Under the pieces are notes generated by a model. It was given only the letters and a program-made list of their open reading frames with translations. It did not search any database and was not told the origin of the DNA. 64,000 nt of DNA from Herbaspirillum sp. AP02 (lineage in GTDB: Bacteria; Pseudomonadota; Gammaproteobacteria; Burkholderiales; Burkholderiaceae_D), in the NCBI RefSeq assembly GCF_015767275.1, contig NZ_JADWMY010000005.1, positions 62,001-126,000 on the forward strand, read 5' to 3'. This document shows, in pieces, positions 8,225 through 19,929 of this stretch (the first letter of the stretch is position 1; each line of letters opens with the position of its first letter). The position numbers were made by a program, and so were the translations under genes.

Positions 8225-9091
8225 CTATGTCGCCAGCAGTTCCTGCAGCAGTGCACGATACGTGCGCAGCGGGCGACCCAGCAATGTCTGCAGCACCTGC
8301 ACCGCCCCTGCGCGTCCGTGCATGCCATGGCGCTGGATGCGCGCCATCATCAGGCGCATGTCATAGGCCATCCAGTCGGGCGCGTAGGTGACCAATTGTT
8401 GTTCGAACGCGTCCAGGTCGTCACCGCCATACTGGATGGGACGTTGCAGCAGTTCGCTCCACACGGCCGCCGCGCTCACACCGTTGATGCTGTCCGGCCC
8501 CACCAGGTCGAGCGTGCGCGCAGGCAGCGCCTGCGGTGCGCGGTCACGGGCCAGCAGTTCGGCCACGGCGATATCGGCAATATCCCGCACGTCGATCATC
8601 TCCACGCCGGCCTCTCCAATCGGCATGGGGTAGACGCCATAGGAAGCGACCACCGACTGGATCTGCACATCGTTCTGCATGAAATAGGCTGGGCGCAGGA
8701 TCGTGGCCGGCAGCGCCATGGCCTCGATCATCCGCTCCACGGCATGCTTGCCGGTGAAGTGGGGCACGTCGACATAGCGGTCGGCGTGGATCACCGACAG
8801 ATAGACGATGCGCTCGATGCCCGCCTGCCGCGCCAGGCTGAGCAGACTCAAGGCCTGCGTGAGCTCATCGGGCGTGACGGCATTGAGCAGGAACAGCGTA
8901 CGCACACCGGCCAGCGCGGCGTGCAGGGAGGCGATCTCGCGCATGTCGCCGACGATTTCCTTGACGCCGTCCGGCAGCGCCTGTTTGCCGGGCGTGCGTA
9001 CCAGTGCACTGACCTGTGCCCCGGCCGCTGCCAGGCCCTGGACGACCAGTGATCCAACGGCGCCGGTGGCGCCAGTGACGAGAATGCTCAT
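8225..9091 (-). CDS. NmrA-like NAD(P)-binding oxidoreductase (atypical SDR)
   Basis: 288 residues. An N-terminal Rossmann motif ILVTGATGAVGS is followed by a domain typical of NmrA/quinone oxidoreductase-2 (QorB)-like proteins (GVRTLFLLNA, IERIVYLSVIHAD, HFTGKHAVERMIEA, ILRPAYFMQND). The catalytic YxxxK of classical SDRs is not evident. ATG at 9091 with GAAGGAAAT upstream decides the start. It lies 89 bp after the quinone-oxidoreductase gene on the same strand. A role in reducing quinones or sensing NADPH is possible but inferred. Confidence 0.85.
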   Translation of the reverse strand: MSILVTGATGAVGSLVVQGLAAAGAQVSALVRTPGKQALPDGVKEIVGDMREIASLHAALAGVRTLFLLNAVTPDELTQALSLLSLARQAGIERIVYLSVIHADRYVDVPHFTGKHAVERMIEAMALPATILRPAYFMQNDVQIQSVVASYGVYPMPIGEAGVEMIDVRDIADIAVAELLARDRAPQALPARTLDLVGPDSINGVSAAAVWSELLQRPIQYGGDDLDAFEQQLVTYAPDWMAYDMRLMMARIQRHGMHGRAGAVQVLQTLLGRPLRTYRALLQELLAT

Positions 9092-9180
9092 GATGATTTC
9101 CTTCAAGAATAGGGAGTGAAATAGGGTCTAACAAAGGTCCTGCGTGTCGTGGCTGATGCCTGAAGCGGCGGCAACGCGGC

Positions 9181-10113
9181 CTAGCGCAGGAAGTCCACCA
9201 CGGTCTTGCCCAGTTGCGGCAGGGTTCGGCTGCGTTCGATGGCGGCCGGCAATTCCTCGAAGGGGATCACCGCTGCGATCTGTGACTGCAGGCGACCTGC
9301 TGCCACCTGCCGGGCAATTTCGGCCAGGCGGGCGCTGTCGGGCTGGTTCATGAACCACAGGCCGCGACGACCCGCCGGCGTGCTGGCCAGGATGGCCGGC
9401 GACGCGGTACTGACGATGGCACCGTCCTTGGCCAGGACACCCCAGGAACGCGCCAGGGTGTCGCCGCCGACGTAGTCGAGTACCAGATCGATATCCTTGA
9501 CCAGGGCCTCGAACTGGGAAGTCTGGTAATCAATGACGTGATCGGCGCCCAGGCCGTGCACATAGTCGGCATGGCAGCCCAGGGCGGTGGCGCTGACATG
9601 GGCGCCGGCCTGATGGGCAAACTGCACCGCAAAGCCACCCACGGCACCGGCAGCGCCGTGGATCAGGATGCGCTGGCCGGCCTTGACCGGACCGGCAAGA
9701 TACAGGCTCTGCCAGGCCGACACGGTCGCCACCGGCAAGGCCGCGGCCTGCACCAGGCTCAAGCCCTCGGGCAGCACGGCCAGCTTGTCGGCATCGACCG
9801 CAACCAGATCGGCATAGGCACCCAGGCCGCCCAGCGGCCCCATGACGCGGTCACCCACCTTGAACAGGCTGACGTCACTCCCGACCTGCTCCACCACACC
9901 CGCCAGCTCGATGCCGAGCACCGCAGGCAGTGGCAGCGGGAAGGCATCCTTGACGTAGCCTTCGCGCACCTTCCAGTCCAAGGCATTGACGCCGGCGGCA
10001 TGCACGCGCACCAGCACTTGTGCGGGACCGGCGACGGGTGCCGGGAGATCGGCGATGCGGACCGTATCCGGGCCACCGTATTGCATCAGTTGCAGGGAAC
10101 GAATCGTTTTCAT
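9181..10113 (-). CDS. Zinc-independent MDR oxidoreductase (NADPH:quinone reductase-like)
   Basis: 310 residues, medium-chain dehydrogenase/reductase. The GroES-like N-terminal domain (AGVNALDWKVREGY) lacks the zinc-ligand pattern. The Rossmann domain carries IHGAAGAVGGFAVQFA at about residues 150-165. This is typical of NADPH:quinone oxidoreductases and related enone reductases. A strong AAGGAG precedes ATG 10113. The gene is divergent from a LysR regulator, with 117 bp between them, and is probably controlled by it together with the NmrA-like gene. Confidence 0.88.
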   Translation of the reverse strand: MKTIRSLQLMQYGGPDTVRIADLPAPVAGPAQVLVRVHAAGVNALDWKVREGYVKDAFPLPLPAVLGIELAGVVEQVGSDVSLFKVGDRVMGPLGGLGAYADLVAVDADKLAVLPEGLSLVQAAALPVATVSAWQSLYLAGPVKAGQRILIHGAAGAVGGFAVQFAHQAGAHVSATALGCHADYVHGLGADHVIDYQTSQFEALVKDIDLVLDYVGGDTLARSWGVLAKDGAIVSTASPAILASTPAGRRGLWFMNQPDSARLAEIARQVAAGRLQSQIAAVIPFEELPAAIERSRTLPQLGKTVVDFLR

Positions 10114-10230
10114 GGTGTGACTCCTTGTGGGTAAGTTGCTGCGGTGGGTTGATGGAACACACGATAAGTCGTTTCATGATCGGAACACAGACGATAGAAT
10201 CGAGACCCACCGGATCATTTTTGAGACACC

Positions 10231-11106
10231 ATGGACATCAATGCCCTCGTCGATCTGCAGCTGGTCGCTGCCCACGGCAGCTTCGGCCGCGCCAGCCGGG
10301 AAAGTGGCCGCGCAAAGGCCACCTTGTCACGCCGGGTGGCCGACCTGGAACAGGAACTGGGGGTACGCCTGGTCGAACGCGGCACGCAACGGCTCACGTT
10401 GACGACTGCCGGCCAGCTGCTGCTCCAGCGCAGCGAAGGACCTCTGCGCGAAATCGAAGAGGCCATGACCCAGGCCAGCGAAGGCAGCGCTGCGCCACGC
10501 GGCCGTCTGCGCATTGCTGCGCCGCTGGTGTTTTCGCAGCTGGCGCTGGGACGGTTGTCGGCCCTGTTCCGGGCGCAGTATCCGCAAGTGGAGCTGGACG
10601 TGGTGGCGGAAGACCGGATGGTGGACCTGGTGCAGGAACATTTCGACCTCTGCATCCGCATCAATCCCGGTGAGGACGGCAACCTGGTCGGACGTTGCTT
10701 CGCCCGCGACAGCCTGGCGCTGGTGGCCGCGCCCACGCTGCCCATGCCACGTGCACGGGCAGGCCAGACGCATACGGTCCCGGCCGTGGTGATGCCTACC
10801 TATCGTGATGGCGATGTGTGGTCGCTGCGCGAAGGCAAGCTGCTGGTCGCGCCGCAGCCGGTACTGCGCCTGTCTTCATTGATGATGGTCAAGGATGCCG
10901 TCTGCGCCGGGGCCGGCGCGGCGCTGCTGCCGTGGTCGGTGGCCGGCGCACTGGTGCAGGCCGGACAGCTGAAGCTGTGGGGCGAAATGGGCAGCGAGGT
11001 CGAACTATGGGTGCTGCATACCTCACGCCGCCTGCAGAGTCCCAAGGTCCGGGCTTTCGTAGACTTCCTGTGCGCCCAGTATCCTGATGGTCGCTTTGCC
11101 GCCTGA
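10231..11106 (+). CDS. LysR family transcriptional regulator
   Basis: 291 residues. The N-terminal winged helix-turn-helix is ALVDLQLVAAHGSFGRASRE with RVADLEQELGVRLVERG after it. A periplasmic-binding-protein-like effector domain follows (GRLRIAAPLVFSQLALGRL). It is divergent from the quinone-oxidoreductase gene, the classical arrangement for a LysR target. The 117-bp intergenic region (10114-10230) must hold both promoters and the T-N11-A type operator; I could not fix a single site there. Confidence 0.93.
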   Translation: MDINALVDLQLVAAHGSFGRASRESGRAKATLSRRVADLEQELGVRLVERGTQRLTLTTAGQLLLQRSEGPLREIEEAMTQASEGSAAPRGRLRIAAPLVFSQLALGRLSALFRAQYPQVELDVVAEDRMVDLVQEHFDLCIRINPGEDGNLVGRCFARDSLALVAAPTLPMPRARAGQTHTVPAVVMPTYRDGDVWSLREGKLLVAPQPVLRLSSLMMVKDAVCAGAGAALLPWSVAGALVQAGQLKLWGEMGSEVELWVLHTSRRLQSPKVRAFVDFLCAQYPDGRFAA

Positions 11107-11183
11107 ATCAGCCGCAGAACAAGGCCCGGGCAGGCTCTAAAAAGCAGGCCCTATAATCCTGCATCGCTCACCATCGCACTCCC

Positions 11184-12320
11184 ATGAAGAAGCCCGCACC
11201 ACATACCATCAGCATCGTCGACGGCCAAACCGCCACCCGGCTGTCGCCCGCGCAGCAGAGTTTCAACGCGCTCATCGAAGAGATCGGCAAGCGCCGCGCC
11301 CGCCTGCAGGAGTGGGAAACTGCGAGCGACGAATTCCACAGGAAATATTCCACCCACTATCTGCCACTGGAGCAGGAACTGCTCGGCCTGAAGCGACAGG
11401 CGGTCTACCGCCTGCACGACGCCTGGTCGCACAAGGCGCTGGGCAAGGGTGAGCGCATCACCCTGTCCGCCCTCATCGCCGACATGGCGCAGGCGCTGCT
11501 GCAGCGGGGCGACGATGCCGAGCTGGCGCTGATCTACCAGCAGCACGGCATGCAGGATGAGGTGGATGAGGCGAAGGACATCGCGCCGGCCCCGAATGCA
11601 CCCGGTTCAGCGGCCGAGCCGGAAGAGCGGGAAGACCCGGCTGCGGCCGACGACGACTTCACCAGCGGCACGCCCGAGGAAATCATGCAGCGCATGGAAG
11701 CCATGCTGGAGCGCCAGGAGCGGGAGCGCATGGCGGCCGCGCAGCAGCGCGATGCGCAACGTGCTAGCCGCAAAAAGCCGCCCAAACAGCGCGCCGCCGA
11801 ACAACAGCAGCAAGCACAGCGCATCGAACTGAGCCAGTCCATCCGCGCCGTCTATCGCCGGTTGGCCAGCGCCCTGCACCCCGACCGCGAACCCGACGAG
11901 GCCGAGCGCGCCCGCAAGACCACGCTGATGCAGCAGGTCAACCAGGCCTATGAAAAGAATGATTTGCTCAAGCTCCTGGAGCTGCAGCTGGAACTGGAAC
12001 ACATCGGCCAACACACCATCGACACAGTGAGCGAAACGCGGCTGGCCCACTACAACCAGATCCTGCAGGAGCAGCTCACCGAACTGGACCAGGAGATCGC
12101 CCATGTCGAGCGCCAATTCAGGCGCGCCTATGGCCTGGCATCCCAGGCAAGTCTGACGCCGGAGAAGATGATGCGCTACCTCAACCGGGGCATCACGGCG
12201 CTACGCCAGGAAGGCCAGGACCTGCGCGCCGCGCTGGCGGCATTCGGGGAGATCGAGCAGGTCCGGACCTGGCTGAAACACGCGCGGCGACAGCGTGCGC
12301 AGGGCTGGGAAGACGAGTGA
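11184..12320 (+). CDS. Protein with a C-terminal J-domain (DnaJ-like co-chaperone)
   Basis: 378 residues. The N-terminal half is helical and charged, with a low-complexity acidic linker around residues 130-160 and a Gln/Arg/Ala-rich coiled-coil-like stretch at about 165-215. A J-domain follows from about residue 217: AVYRRLASALHPDREPDE holds the HPD motif needed to stimulate Hsp70 ATPase, followed by VNQAYEKNDLLKLLEL. The J-domain therefore lies inside the chain, not at the N-terminus. There is no Gly/Phe region or zinc-finger domain as in true DnaJ. Partner and client are unknown. Confidence 0.82.
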   Translation: MKKPAPHTISIVDGQTATRLSPAQQSFNALIEEIGKRRARLQEWETASDEFHRKYSTHYLPLEQELLGLKRQAVYRLHDAWSHKALGKGERITLSALIADMAQALLQRGDDAELALIYQQHGMQDEVDEAKDIAPAPNAPGSAAEPEEREDPAAADDDFTSGTPEEIMQRMEAMLERQERERMAAAQQRDAQRASRKKPPKQRAAEQQQQAQRIELSQSIRAVYRRLASALHPDREPDEAERARKTTLMQQVNQAYEKNDLLKLLELQLELEHIGQHTIDTVSETRLAHYNQILQEQLTELDQEIAHVERQFRRAYGLASQASLTPEKMMRYLNRGITALRQEGQDLRAALAAFGEIEQVRTWLKHARRQRAQGWEDE

Positions 12321-12338
12321 CCGCCTGAGGCGGTCACT
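12316..12338. terminator. Hairpin between convergent genes
   Basis: AGTGACCGCC (12316-12325) and GGCGGTCACT (12329-12338) form a perfect 10-bp stem with a TGA loop in the 27-bp gap between the convergent J-domain and uvrD genes. It includes the stop codon of the first gene. No T-run follows on either strand, so termination efficiency is uncertain. Confidence 0.5.
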
Positions 12339-12347
12339 GCGGTGCGC

Positions 12348-14627
<2,280 letters not shown>

Positions 14628-14749
14628 CCCGCGATTATAAGGCGCTGGCGAGGGTGCCGGGCAGCCGGCGCTGGCGCTATACTGCCGGGCGGCGCTTGCC
14701 ATGGTCTTTCCGGCGCCCTCATCCGTCCTTCTTCACGGTCCTGCTGCCC

Positions 14750-15328
14750 ATGCTCCCCATGCCGATATCCCGCCTCCCGATGTCCCGCCTGCTCACCATC
14801 CTGGCCGCCCTGCTCCTGACGGCCTGTGCCACCACCCCGCCGCCGGCCTCGCGCGCCGATGTCGAACAGTTGCTGACGCTGCAGAAGACGCGCCTGGACG
14901 TGGCTGCACCGGTGGCGCGCAGCAAGTGGAATTCGCACGCGCCCATCGACGACCCGGCACGCGAAGCGGTGATCCTGGAGGAGGTGGCGGCCCGTGCGCA
15001 ACAGCTCGGCCTGGACGCAGCATGGACCCGAACTTTCTTTCAGGATCAATTCGATGCCGGCAAGATCGTGCAGCGCGACCTGCATCGCCAGTGGCGGCTG
15101 GAACAGCATGCGCCCTTCGCCAATCCGCCTGACCTGGCCCGGCAGGTACGGCCGGTGCTGGATCGCCTCACCCCCGACCTGCTGGCCGCGCTGGTCCGCC
15201 TGAACGGCCACTGGTGTGAACCGGCCGTGCAGCGCGACCTGGCCGAGCTGGAGCCGGAAATCCTGGGCGCCGACTATGCGCCCGCCGTACGCGAGCGGGC
15301 CACGCAAGCGCTGCACTGCAGGCGCTGA
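14750..15328 (+). CDS. Exported chorismate mutase, AroQ-gamma type, predicted lipoprotein
   Basis: About 192 residues. A signal sequence ends in a lipobox (LLTILAALLLTAC), so the protein is likely lipid-anchored in the periplasm. The mature part matches secreted gamma-class chorismate mutases: LLTLQKTRLDVAAPVARSKW, PIDDPAREAVILEEV and FFQDQFDAGKIVQRDLHRQW, with Arg and Lys residues at the usual substrate-binding places. It would convert chorismate to prephenate outside the cytoplasm. ATG 14750, 14759 and 14780 are all possible and none has a clear ribosome site. The family is recognised by pattern, not by a search. Confidence 0.8.
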   Translation: MLPMPISRLPMSRLLTILAALLLTACATTPPPASRADVEQLLTLQKTRLDVAAPVARSKWNSHAPIDDPAREAVILEEVAARAQQLGLDAAWTRTFFQDQFDAGKIVQRDLHRQWRLEQHAPFANPPDLARQVRPVLDRLTPDLLAALVRLNGHWCEPAVQRDLAELEPEILGADYAPAVRERATQALHCRR

Positions 15329-15516
15329 ACCCGCTGCTGCTGCCACGCAGGCTTACCCCAACGACGCACCCGACGTCGTACAAATGCGACTAAGTTGCTG
15401 AATTGACAGGCAAAAATTCTTTGCTGTCCTGCAGCATTTTTGTGGCGGGAGTAAAATTCGGGCTGCTGTCCACGCGCACAGGCGCGCGCAGCCTCCTCAT
15501 TCCGAATCCCCCCGCC

Positions 15517-16773
15517 ATGTCCGACGATTCCTGTAGTCCCCGCTCTACGCCGCTTTCTGCGCCCGTTTCCGCCGCCGCACCGGCAGCCGTGCGCGCCCTG
15601 CCGCCTGCCAAGGTCACGCGCCAGATCATCGCCACCGCCTTCTTCACCTTCCTGGTCTACCTGGCCATCGGCATCCCGATGGCAGTGCTGCCGGGCTATA
15701 TCCACCTGGACCTGGGCTATAGCTCGGTGATCGCCGGCCTGGGCATCAGCGTGCAGTATTTCGCCACCTTCGTCAGCCGCGCCAATGCCGGCCGCATGAT
15801 CGATACCGTCGGTGCCAAGCAGACCGTGATGCGCGGCATGCTGTTGTGCTCGGCCAGTGGCGGGCTGCTGTTGCTGTCGGCACTGGCGCAACCGCTGCCG
15901 TTCCTGTCGCTGGTGCTGCTGTTCACCAGCCGCGCCTTCCTGGGTCTGGGCGAGAGCCTGGTCGGTACCGGCGCCATCATGTGGGGCGTGGGTCGCGTGG
16001 GGTCGGAAAACACCGCCAAGATGATTTCCTGGAACGGCATCGCCACCTATGCGGCGCTGGCCATCGGCGCGCCGCTGGGCGTGGTGCTGGATCGTTCGCT
16101 GGGCTTTGCCGTGATCGGCCTGGCCGGCATGCTGCTGACGGTACTGGGTTATGTGCTGGCCCGTGGCGGCCCGGTCACCCCGGTGGTGCAGGGTGAGCAA
16201 CTGTCCTTCAAGCTGGTGCTGCGCAAGGTGTTCGCCTATGGCATGGGCCTGGCCTTCGGCACCATCGGCTTCGGCTCGATCGCCACCTTCATCACGCTGT
16301 ATTACGCCGACCAGCACTGGAGCGGCGCGGCCTTTGCGCTGACCGCCTTCTCCAGCGCCTTCGTCGGTGCGCGCCTGCTGTTCGCCAATTCCATCACGCG
16401 CTTCGGCGGTTACCGGGTGGCGGTGGTCAGCTTCCTGACCGAAGCGGTGGGCCTGTTGCTGCTGTGGAGCGCCGCCACGCCGGAACTGGCACTGCTGGGC
16501 GCAGGCCTGGCCGGCTTCGGTTTCGCGCTGGTGTTCCCGTCGCTGGGGGTAGAGGCGGTGAACCTGGTGTCGCCGTCCAATCGCGGTGCGGCACTGGCGG
16601 CTTATTCGGTCTTCCTCGATCTGGCGCTGGGGATCACCGGCCCGGTGGCCGGTGCCATCGCGGGGCAACTGGGGTATCCGCAGGTATTCCTGTTTGCGGC
16701 CATTGCCGCCATCGGTGGAGTGGCCTTGTCGCTCTCACTGTATCGCAGCGCGCAGCAACGTCGCACTGCCTGA
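15517..16773 (+). CDS. MFS transporter, YhhS/YfcJ-like
   Basis: 418 residues with about 12 membrane segments after a polar N-terminal tail of about 35 residues. Features include the loop [16 protein letters not shown] (motif A-like) and [17 protein letters not shown] in the second half, which suit the YhhS/YfcJ group of proton-coupled efflux or sugar transporters. ATG at 15517 was chosen because the upstream in-frame sequence is not hydrophobic or conserved-looking. Substrate unknown. It is followed by a perfect hairpin at 16801, so it is probably monocistronic. Confidence 0.85.
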   Translation: MSDDSCSPRSTPLSAPVSAAAPAAVRALPPAKVTRQIIATAFFTFLVYLAIGIPMAVLPGYIHLDLGYSSVIAGLGISVQYFATFVSRANAGRMIDTVGAKQTVMRGMLLCSASGGLLLLSALAQPLPFLSLVLLFTSRAFLGLGESLVGTGAIMWGVGRVGSENTAKMISWNGIATYAALAIGAPLGVVLDRSLGFAVIGLAGMLLTVLGYVLARGGPVTPVVQGEQLSFKLVLRKVFAYGMGLAFGTIGFGSIATFITLYYADQHWSGAAFALTAFSSAFVGARLLFANSITRFGGYRVAVVSFLTEAVGLLLLWSAATPELALLGAGLAGFGFALVFPSLGVEAVNLVSPSNRGAALAAYSVFLDLALGITGPVAGAIAGQLGYPQVFLFAAIAAIGGVALSLSLYRSAQQRRTA

Positions 16774-16800
16774 GTTCGATCCGACACCACTGGTTGCGCC

Positions 16801-16830
16801 GGGGCCGATAGGAGAATACCTATCGGCCCC
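16801..16830 (+). terminator. Perfect 11-bp hairpin after the MFS gene
   Basis: GGGGCCGATAG (16801-16811) and CTATCGGCCCC (16820-16830) form a perfect stem with an 8-base loop, 28 bp after the MFS stop. The sequence after it, ATTGATTTAT, is T-rich but not a full T-run. Confidence 0.65.
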
Positions 16831-16999
16831 ATTGATTTATAGACCAGCATTTATCAGAAAAATCGCTTGAAATAGGGAACGTCGGCCTCACTGTCTTATC
16901 AATAATGCGTGGCCGCAACTTGTCCCTGTGCGATTTGCAATAGAATCGCGATGTTGTGTTCACCCGCTTACGAAAAACCGAACAGCTAAGGAGCGAAAG

Positions 17000-17494
17000 A
17001 TGGCAAAGAAAAACGTGGCAGCCCCCTCGATCAACATCGGCATCAACGACAAGGACCGCAAGAAGATTGCTGACGGCCTGTCCAAGCTGCTGGCCGATAC
17101 CTACACGCTGTACCTGAAGACCCACAACTTCCACTGGAACGTGACCGGTCCGATGTTCAACACCCTGCACCTGATGTTCGAAGGCCAGTACACCGAACTG
17201 GCGCTGGCCGTGGACCTGATCGCCGAACGCATCCGCGCCCTGGGCTATCCGGCGCCGGGTTCGTACAAGGAATTCGCCAAGCTGTCCTCGATCCCCGAAG
17301 CCGATGGCGTACCCAATGCCCAGGAAATGATCGCCCAGCTGGTGGCCGGCCAGGAAGCCGTGACCCGCACCGCGCGTTCGCTCTTCCCCGCCGTCGATGC
17401 CGCCGCCGACGAGCCGACCGCCGACCTGCTGACCCAGCGCATGCAGCTGCATGAAAAGAATGCGTGGATGCTGCGCAGCCTGCTGGAAGGCTGA
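17000..17494 (+). CDS. dps: Dps-family ferritin-like DNA-binding/iron-storage protein
   Basis: 164 residues, usual for Dps. A Lys-rich N-terminus (MAKKNVAAP) precedes the four-helix bundle. The ferroxidase-site region is [14 protein letters not shown] with [22 protein letters not shown] after it, as in Dps/MrgA proteins that form a 12-subunit shell, oxidise ferrous iron with peroxide and shield DNA. AAGGAG at 16988-16993 precedes ATG 17000. A TAGAAT at 16941-16946 may be its -10 box. Regulation by OxyR would be usual but I do not see a convincing OxyR site. Confidence 0.93.
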   Translation: MAKKNVAAPSINIGINDKDRKKIADGLSKLLADTYTLYLKTHNFHWNVTGPMFNTLHLMFEGQYTELALAVDLIAERIRALGYPAPGSYKEFAKLSSIPEADGVPNAQEMIAQLVAGQEAVTRTARSLFPAVDAAADEPTADLLTQRMQLHEKNAWMLRSLLEG

Positions 17495-17520
17495 TCGAGA
17501 TCACGCAGTCGGCCTGCATG

Positions 17521-17550
17521 AAAAAACCATCCTCGCGGATGGTTTTTTTT
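17521..17550. terminator. Bidirectional Rho-independent terminator
   Basis: AAAAAACCATCC (17521-17532), TCGC loop, GGATGGTTTTTTTT (17537-17550). The stem is flanked by A6 and T8, so it works on both strands. It lies between convergent dps and thiE and ends both transcripts. Confidence 0.9.
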
Positions 17551-17572
17551 CGTCCGGCAGTGCTGCCTGCAA

Positions 17573-18205
17573 TCAGACGTAGAGATCGGCCAGTCGCCGG
17601 GTCTTGCGTTGCTCCACCGGCACCAGGTAGACGCTGCTGATGACGGCGACCATGTCGGCCCCCTGCGCCACCAGCGGCACCGCGTTCTCCAATGTGATGC
17701 CGCCGATCACCACCACCGGCAAGGGAATCTCGCGCTTGGATTGCGCGATGATGTCCGGCGCGGTGCGGAAATCGTATTGCTTCACCCGCGACGGATAGAA
17801 GCCACCGAAAGCCACGTAGCTGGCGCCATCGCGATAGGCGGCGTGCGCCAGTTCCAGCGTGCCGTAGCAGGAGGCGCCGACGATGCGGTCCGGGCCGACA
17901 GCCTGGCGCACCTCGGCGATGGACGCATCGGTGCCGCCGACGTGGATACCGTCGGCGTCAATCTCCAGGCAGAGGTCGACGTGGTCGTTGATGATCAGCG
18001 GCACCTCATAGCGCCGGCATAACGCCAGCAATGCAGAGGCCTGCGCAAGACGTTGTTCTGCACCGGCGGTCTTGTGGCGGTATTGCACCAGCGCAGCACC
18101 CTGTTGCAGCGCCAGTTCGGTCGCTGCCAGCAATTGTGCGGTGTCATCCCAGTCCGGGGTGACGATGTAGAGGCCGCGCAGATGGTTGGCGTAATCGGGT
18201 TTCAT
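17573..18205 (-). CDS. thiE: Thiamine-phosphate synthase
   Basis: 210 residues, TIM-barrel enzyme that joins HMP-pyrophosphate and the thiazole phosphate into thiamine phosphate. Recognisable elements are GAALVQYRHKTA, LIINDHVDLCLEIDADGIHVGG, VGASCYGTLELA, YVAFGGFYPS and VVVIGGITLENA. ATG at 18205 is one base past the stop of thiD, so the two are translationally linked. It is the last gene of the thi operon, ended by the terminator at 17521. Length and motifs are complete. Confidence 0.96.
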   Translation of the reverse strand: MKPDYANHLRGLYIVTPDWDDTAQLLAATELALQQGAALVQYRHKTAGAEQRLAQASALLALCRRYEVPLIINDHVDLCLEIDADGIHVGGTDASIAEVRQAVGPDRIVGASCYGTLELAHAAYRDGASYVAFGGFYPSRVKQYDFRTAPDIIAQSKREIPLPVVVIGGITLENAVPLVAQGADMVAVISSVYLVPVEQRKTRRLADLYV

Positions 18206-18206
18206 G

Positions 18207-19073
18207 TCAGGCTCCTGCCGCCGGGGCGGCATCAACAACAGGTTCGAATGCGGGGACGCGATTGGGGATGCGCTGCCCGGCGGCGATGGCATAGGACGTG
18301 GACAAGGCATGCTGGGTGTATTGCTGGGCCAGGTCGATGGCCTCGCGCATCGGCAGGCCGCGGGCCAGACAAGCCGACAGGGCCGCCGCCAGCGTGCAGC
18401 CGCTGCCATGGAATTCATCCGGCAGCCGGGTCCAGCGCCAGCCGGCGCTTTCGATGGCCTCCTGCGCAAATTCGGAACGGAACGACTGCCCATACCAGCG
18501 ATTGACCACATCCTGCTCTTGCGGGCCGTGCCCGCCCTTGAGCAACACATGGGCGCAACCACGCTCCATCAACAGCGCCGCCTGGCGTGCCGGCGCGATA
18601 TCACCACACAGACGGCGGGCCTCGTTGAGGTTGGGCGTGATCACGGTAGCCAGTGCGTACAGGGGCTCAATCACGCGCGCCGCATCGTCACGCGAAAGCT
18701 GGTCGCCACGGCCATTGGCCAGCACGGGATCAAGCACCACCGGCATCTCCGGATTGCGCTTGCGCAATTGCCGGATCAGCGACGCGATCATCTCGGCATT
18801 GGCATGACTGCCGGCGATGCCCAGCTTGACGGCGGCGATGTCGAAACGGTCAATCAGCACCTGGGCCTGGTAGCGTACCAGTTCAGGATCGAGCGCATGC
18901 ACGGCAAACACGCTGACGTTGTCCTGCACCGTCAGCGCGGTCGGTACCGACAACGGGTGGCACCCCAGCGCCGTGATGGCCGGGATATCGGCCTGCATGC
19001 CGGCCCCGCCGCTGGGGTCGGAGCCGGAGAAGACCAGCACGCAGGGCGGCGCAGGACGATAGGCGGCCTGCAT
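18207..19073 (-). CDS. thiD: Hydroxymethylpyrimidine (phosphate) kinase
   Basis: 288 residues, ribokinase fold. It phosphorylates HMP and HMP-phosphate to the pyrophosphate used by ThiE. It shows VLVFSGSDPSGGAGMQADIPAI at the N-terminus, VVLDPVLANGRGDQL, LLKGGHG and the C-terminal GSGCTLAAALSACLA anion-hole/catalytic region. It lies two bases after thiG and one base before thiE. Some relatives in this position are fused to thiE; here they are separate genes. Confidence 0.95.
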   Translation of the reverse strand: MQAAYRPAPPCVLVFSGSDPSGGAGMQADIPAITALGCHPLSVPTALTVQDNVSVFAVHALDPELVRYQAQVLIDRFDIAAVKLGIAGSHANAEMIASLIRQLRKRNPEMPVVLDPVLANGRGDQLSRDDAARVIEPLYALATVITPNLNEARRLCGDIAPARQAALLMERGCAHVLLKGGHGPQEQDVVNRWYGQSFRSEFAQEAIESAGWRWTRLPDEFHGSGCTLAAALSACLARGLPMREAIDLAQQYTQHALSTSYAIAAGQRIPNRVPAFEPVVDAAPAAGA

Positions 19074-19075
19074 CG

Positions 19076-19885
19076 TCAGGCTACGCGACCGGCCATCGGC
19101 GAGGATGGCGAGGCAGCGAACTTGCGCGGGATGCGACCGGCCAGGAAGGCTTCACGACCTGCTTCCACGGCCAGCTTCATGGCGCGCGCCATGCGGATGG
19201 GCTCCCGCGCGCCGGCGATGGCGGTATTCATGAGCACGCCATCACAGCCCAGCTCCATGGCAATGGCCGCGTCCGAGGCCGTTCCCACGCCGGCATCGAC
19301 CAGCACCGGCACGCGCGACTGCTCGATGATCAGCGACAGGTTCCAGGGGTTGAGGATGCCCATGCCGGAACCGATCAGCGAGGCCAGCGGCATGACCGCC
19401 GCCACGCCCAGGTCTTCCAGCATGCGCGCCTGGATGGGGTCGTCGCTGCAATAGACCATCACGTCAAAGCCATCCTTGACCAGTGTTTCGGCAGCCTTGA
19501 GGGTTTCGGGCATGTTGGGGAAGAGCGTCTTCTCATCGCCCAGCACTTCCAGCTTGACCAGCTTGTGGCCGCCCAGCAGTTCACGCGCCAGTTGCAGGGT
19601 GTACACCGCATCGGCGGCGTTATAGCAGCCGGCCGTGTTGGGCAGGATGGTGAATTCGGAGGGCGGCACCGCGTCCAGCAGGCTGGGCGCGTTGGGGTCC
19701 TGGCCGATGTTGACACGGCGGATCGCCACCGTGATGATCTCGGCGCCGCTGGCGACGGTGGCCGCGCGGGTTTCGTCGAGGTCCTTGTATTTGCCGCTAC
19801 CCACCAGCAGGCGCGAGCGATAGGTCTTGCCGGCGATGGTCAGGCCCGGGTCTTCTTTCTGAAGCGGGGCGTCATTCATGTTCAT
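19076..19885 (-). CDS. thiG: Thiazole synthase
   Basis: 269 residues, TIM barrel that builds the thiazole phosphate from deoxyxylulose phosphate, dehydroglycine and ThiS thiocarboxylate. Seen are [56 protein letters not shown], the [12 protein letters not shown] loop and [21 protein letters not shown] 19885 is preceded by AAGGAAACGAC. It follows thiS by 44 bp. The glycine-imine donor enzyme is not encoded in this operon. Confidence 0.96.
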   Translation of the reverse strand: MNMNDAPLQKEDPGLTIAGKTYRSRLLVGSGKYKDLDETRAATVASGAEIITVAIRRVNIGQDPNAPSLLDAVPPSEFTILPNTAGCYNAADAVYTLQLARELLGGHKLVKLEVLGDEKTLFPNMPETLKAAETLVKDGFDVMVYCSDDPIQARMLEDLGVAAVMPLASLIGSGMGILNPWNLSLIIEQSRVPVLVDAGVGTASDAAIAMELGCDGVLMNTAIAGAREPIRMARAMKLAVEAGREAFLAGRIPRKFAASPSSPMAGRVA

Positions 19886-19929
19886 GTCGTTTCCTTGTCT
19901 GTGAGGTGTGCAGCATGGCGATAGGCGGT

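Noticed and set aside
16801..16830. OxyR-type ATAG...CTAT site upstream of dps
   Set aside because: The spacing between ATAG and CTAT is eight, not seven, bases and the element is a perfect 11-bp hairpin right after the MFS gene, which fits a terminator better.
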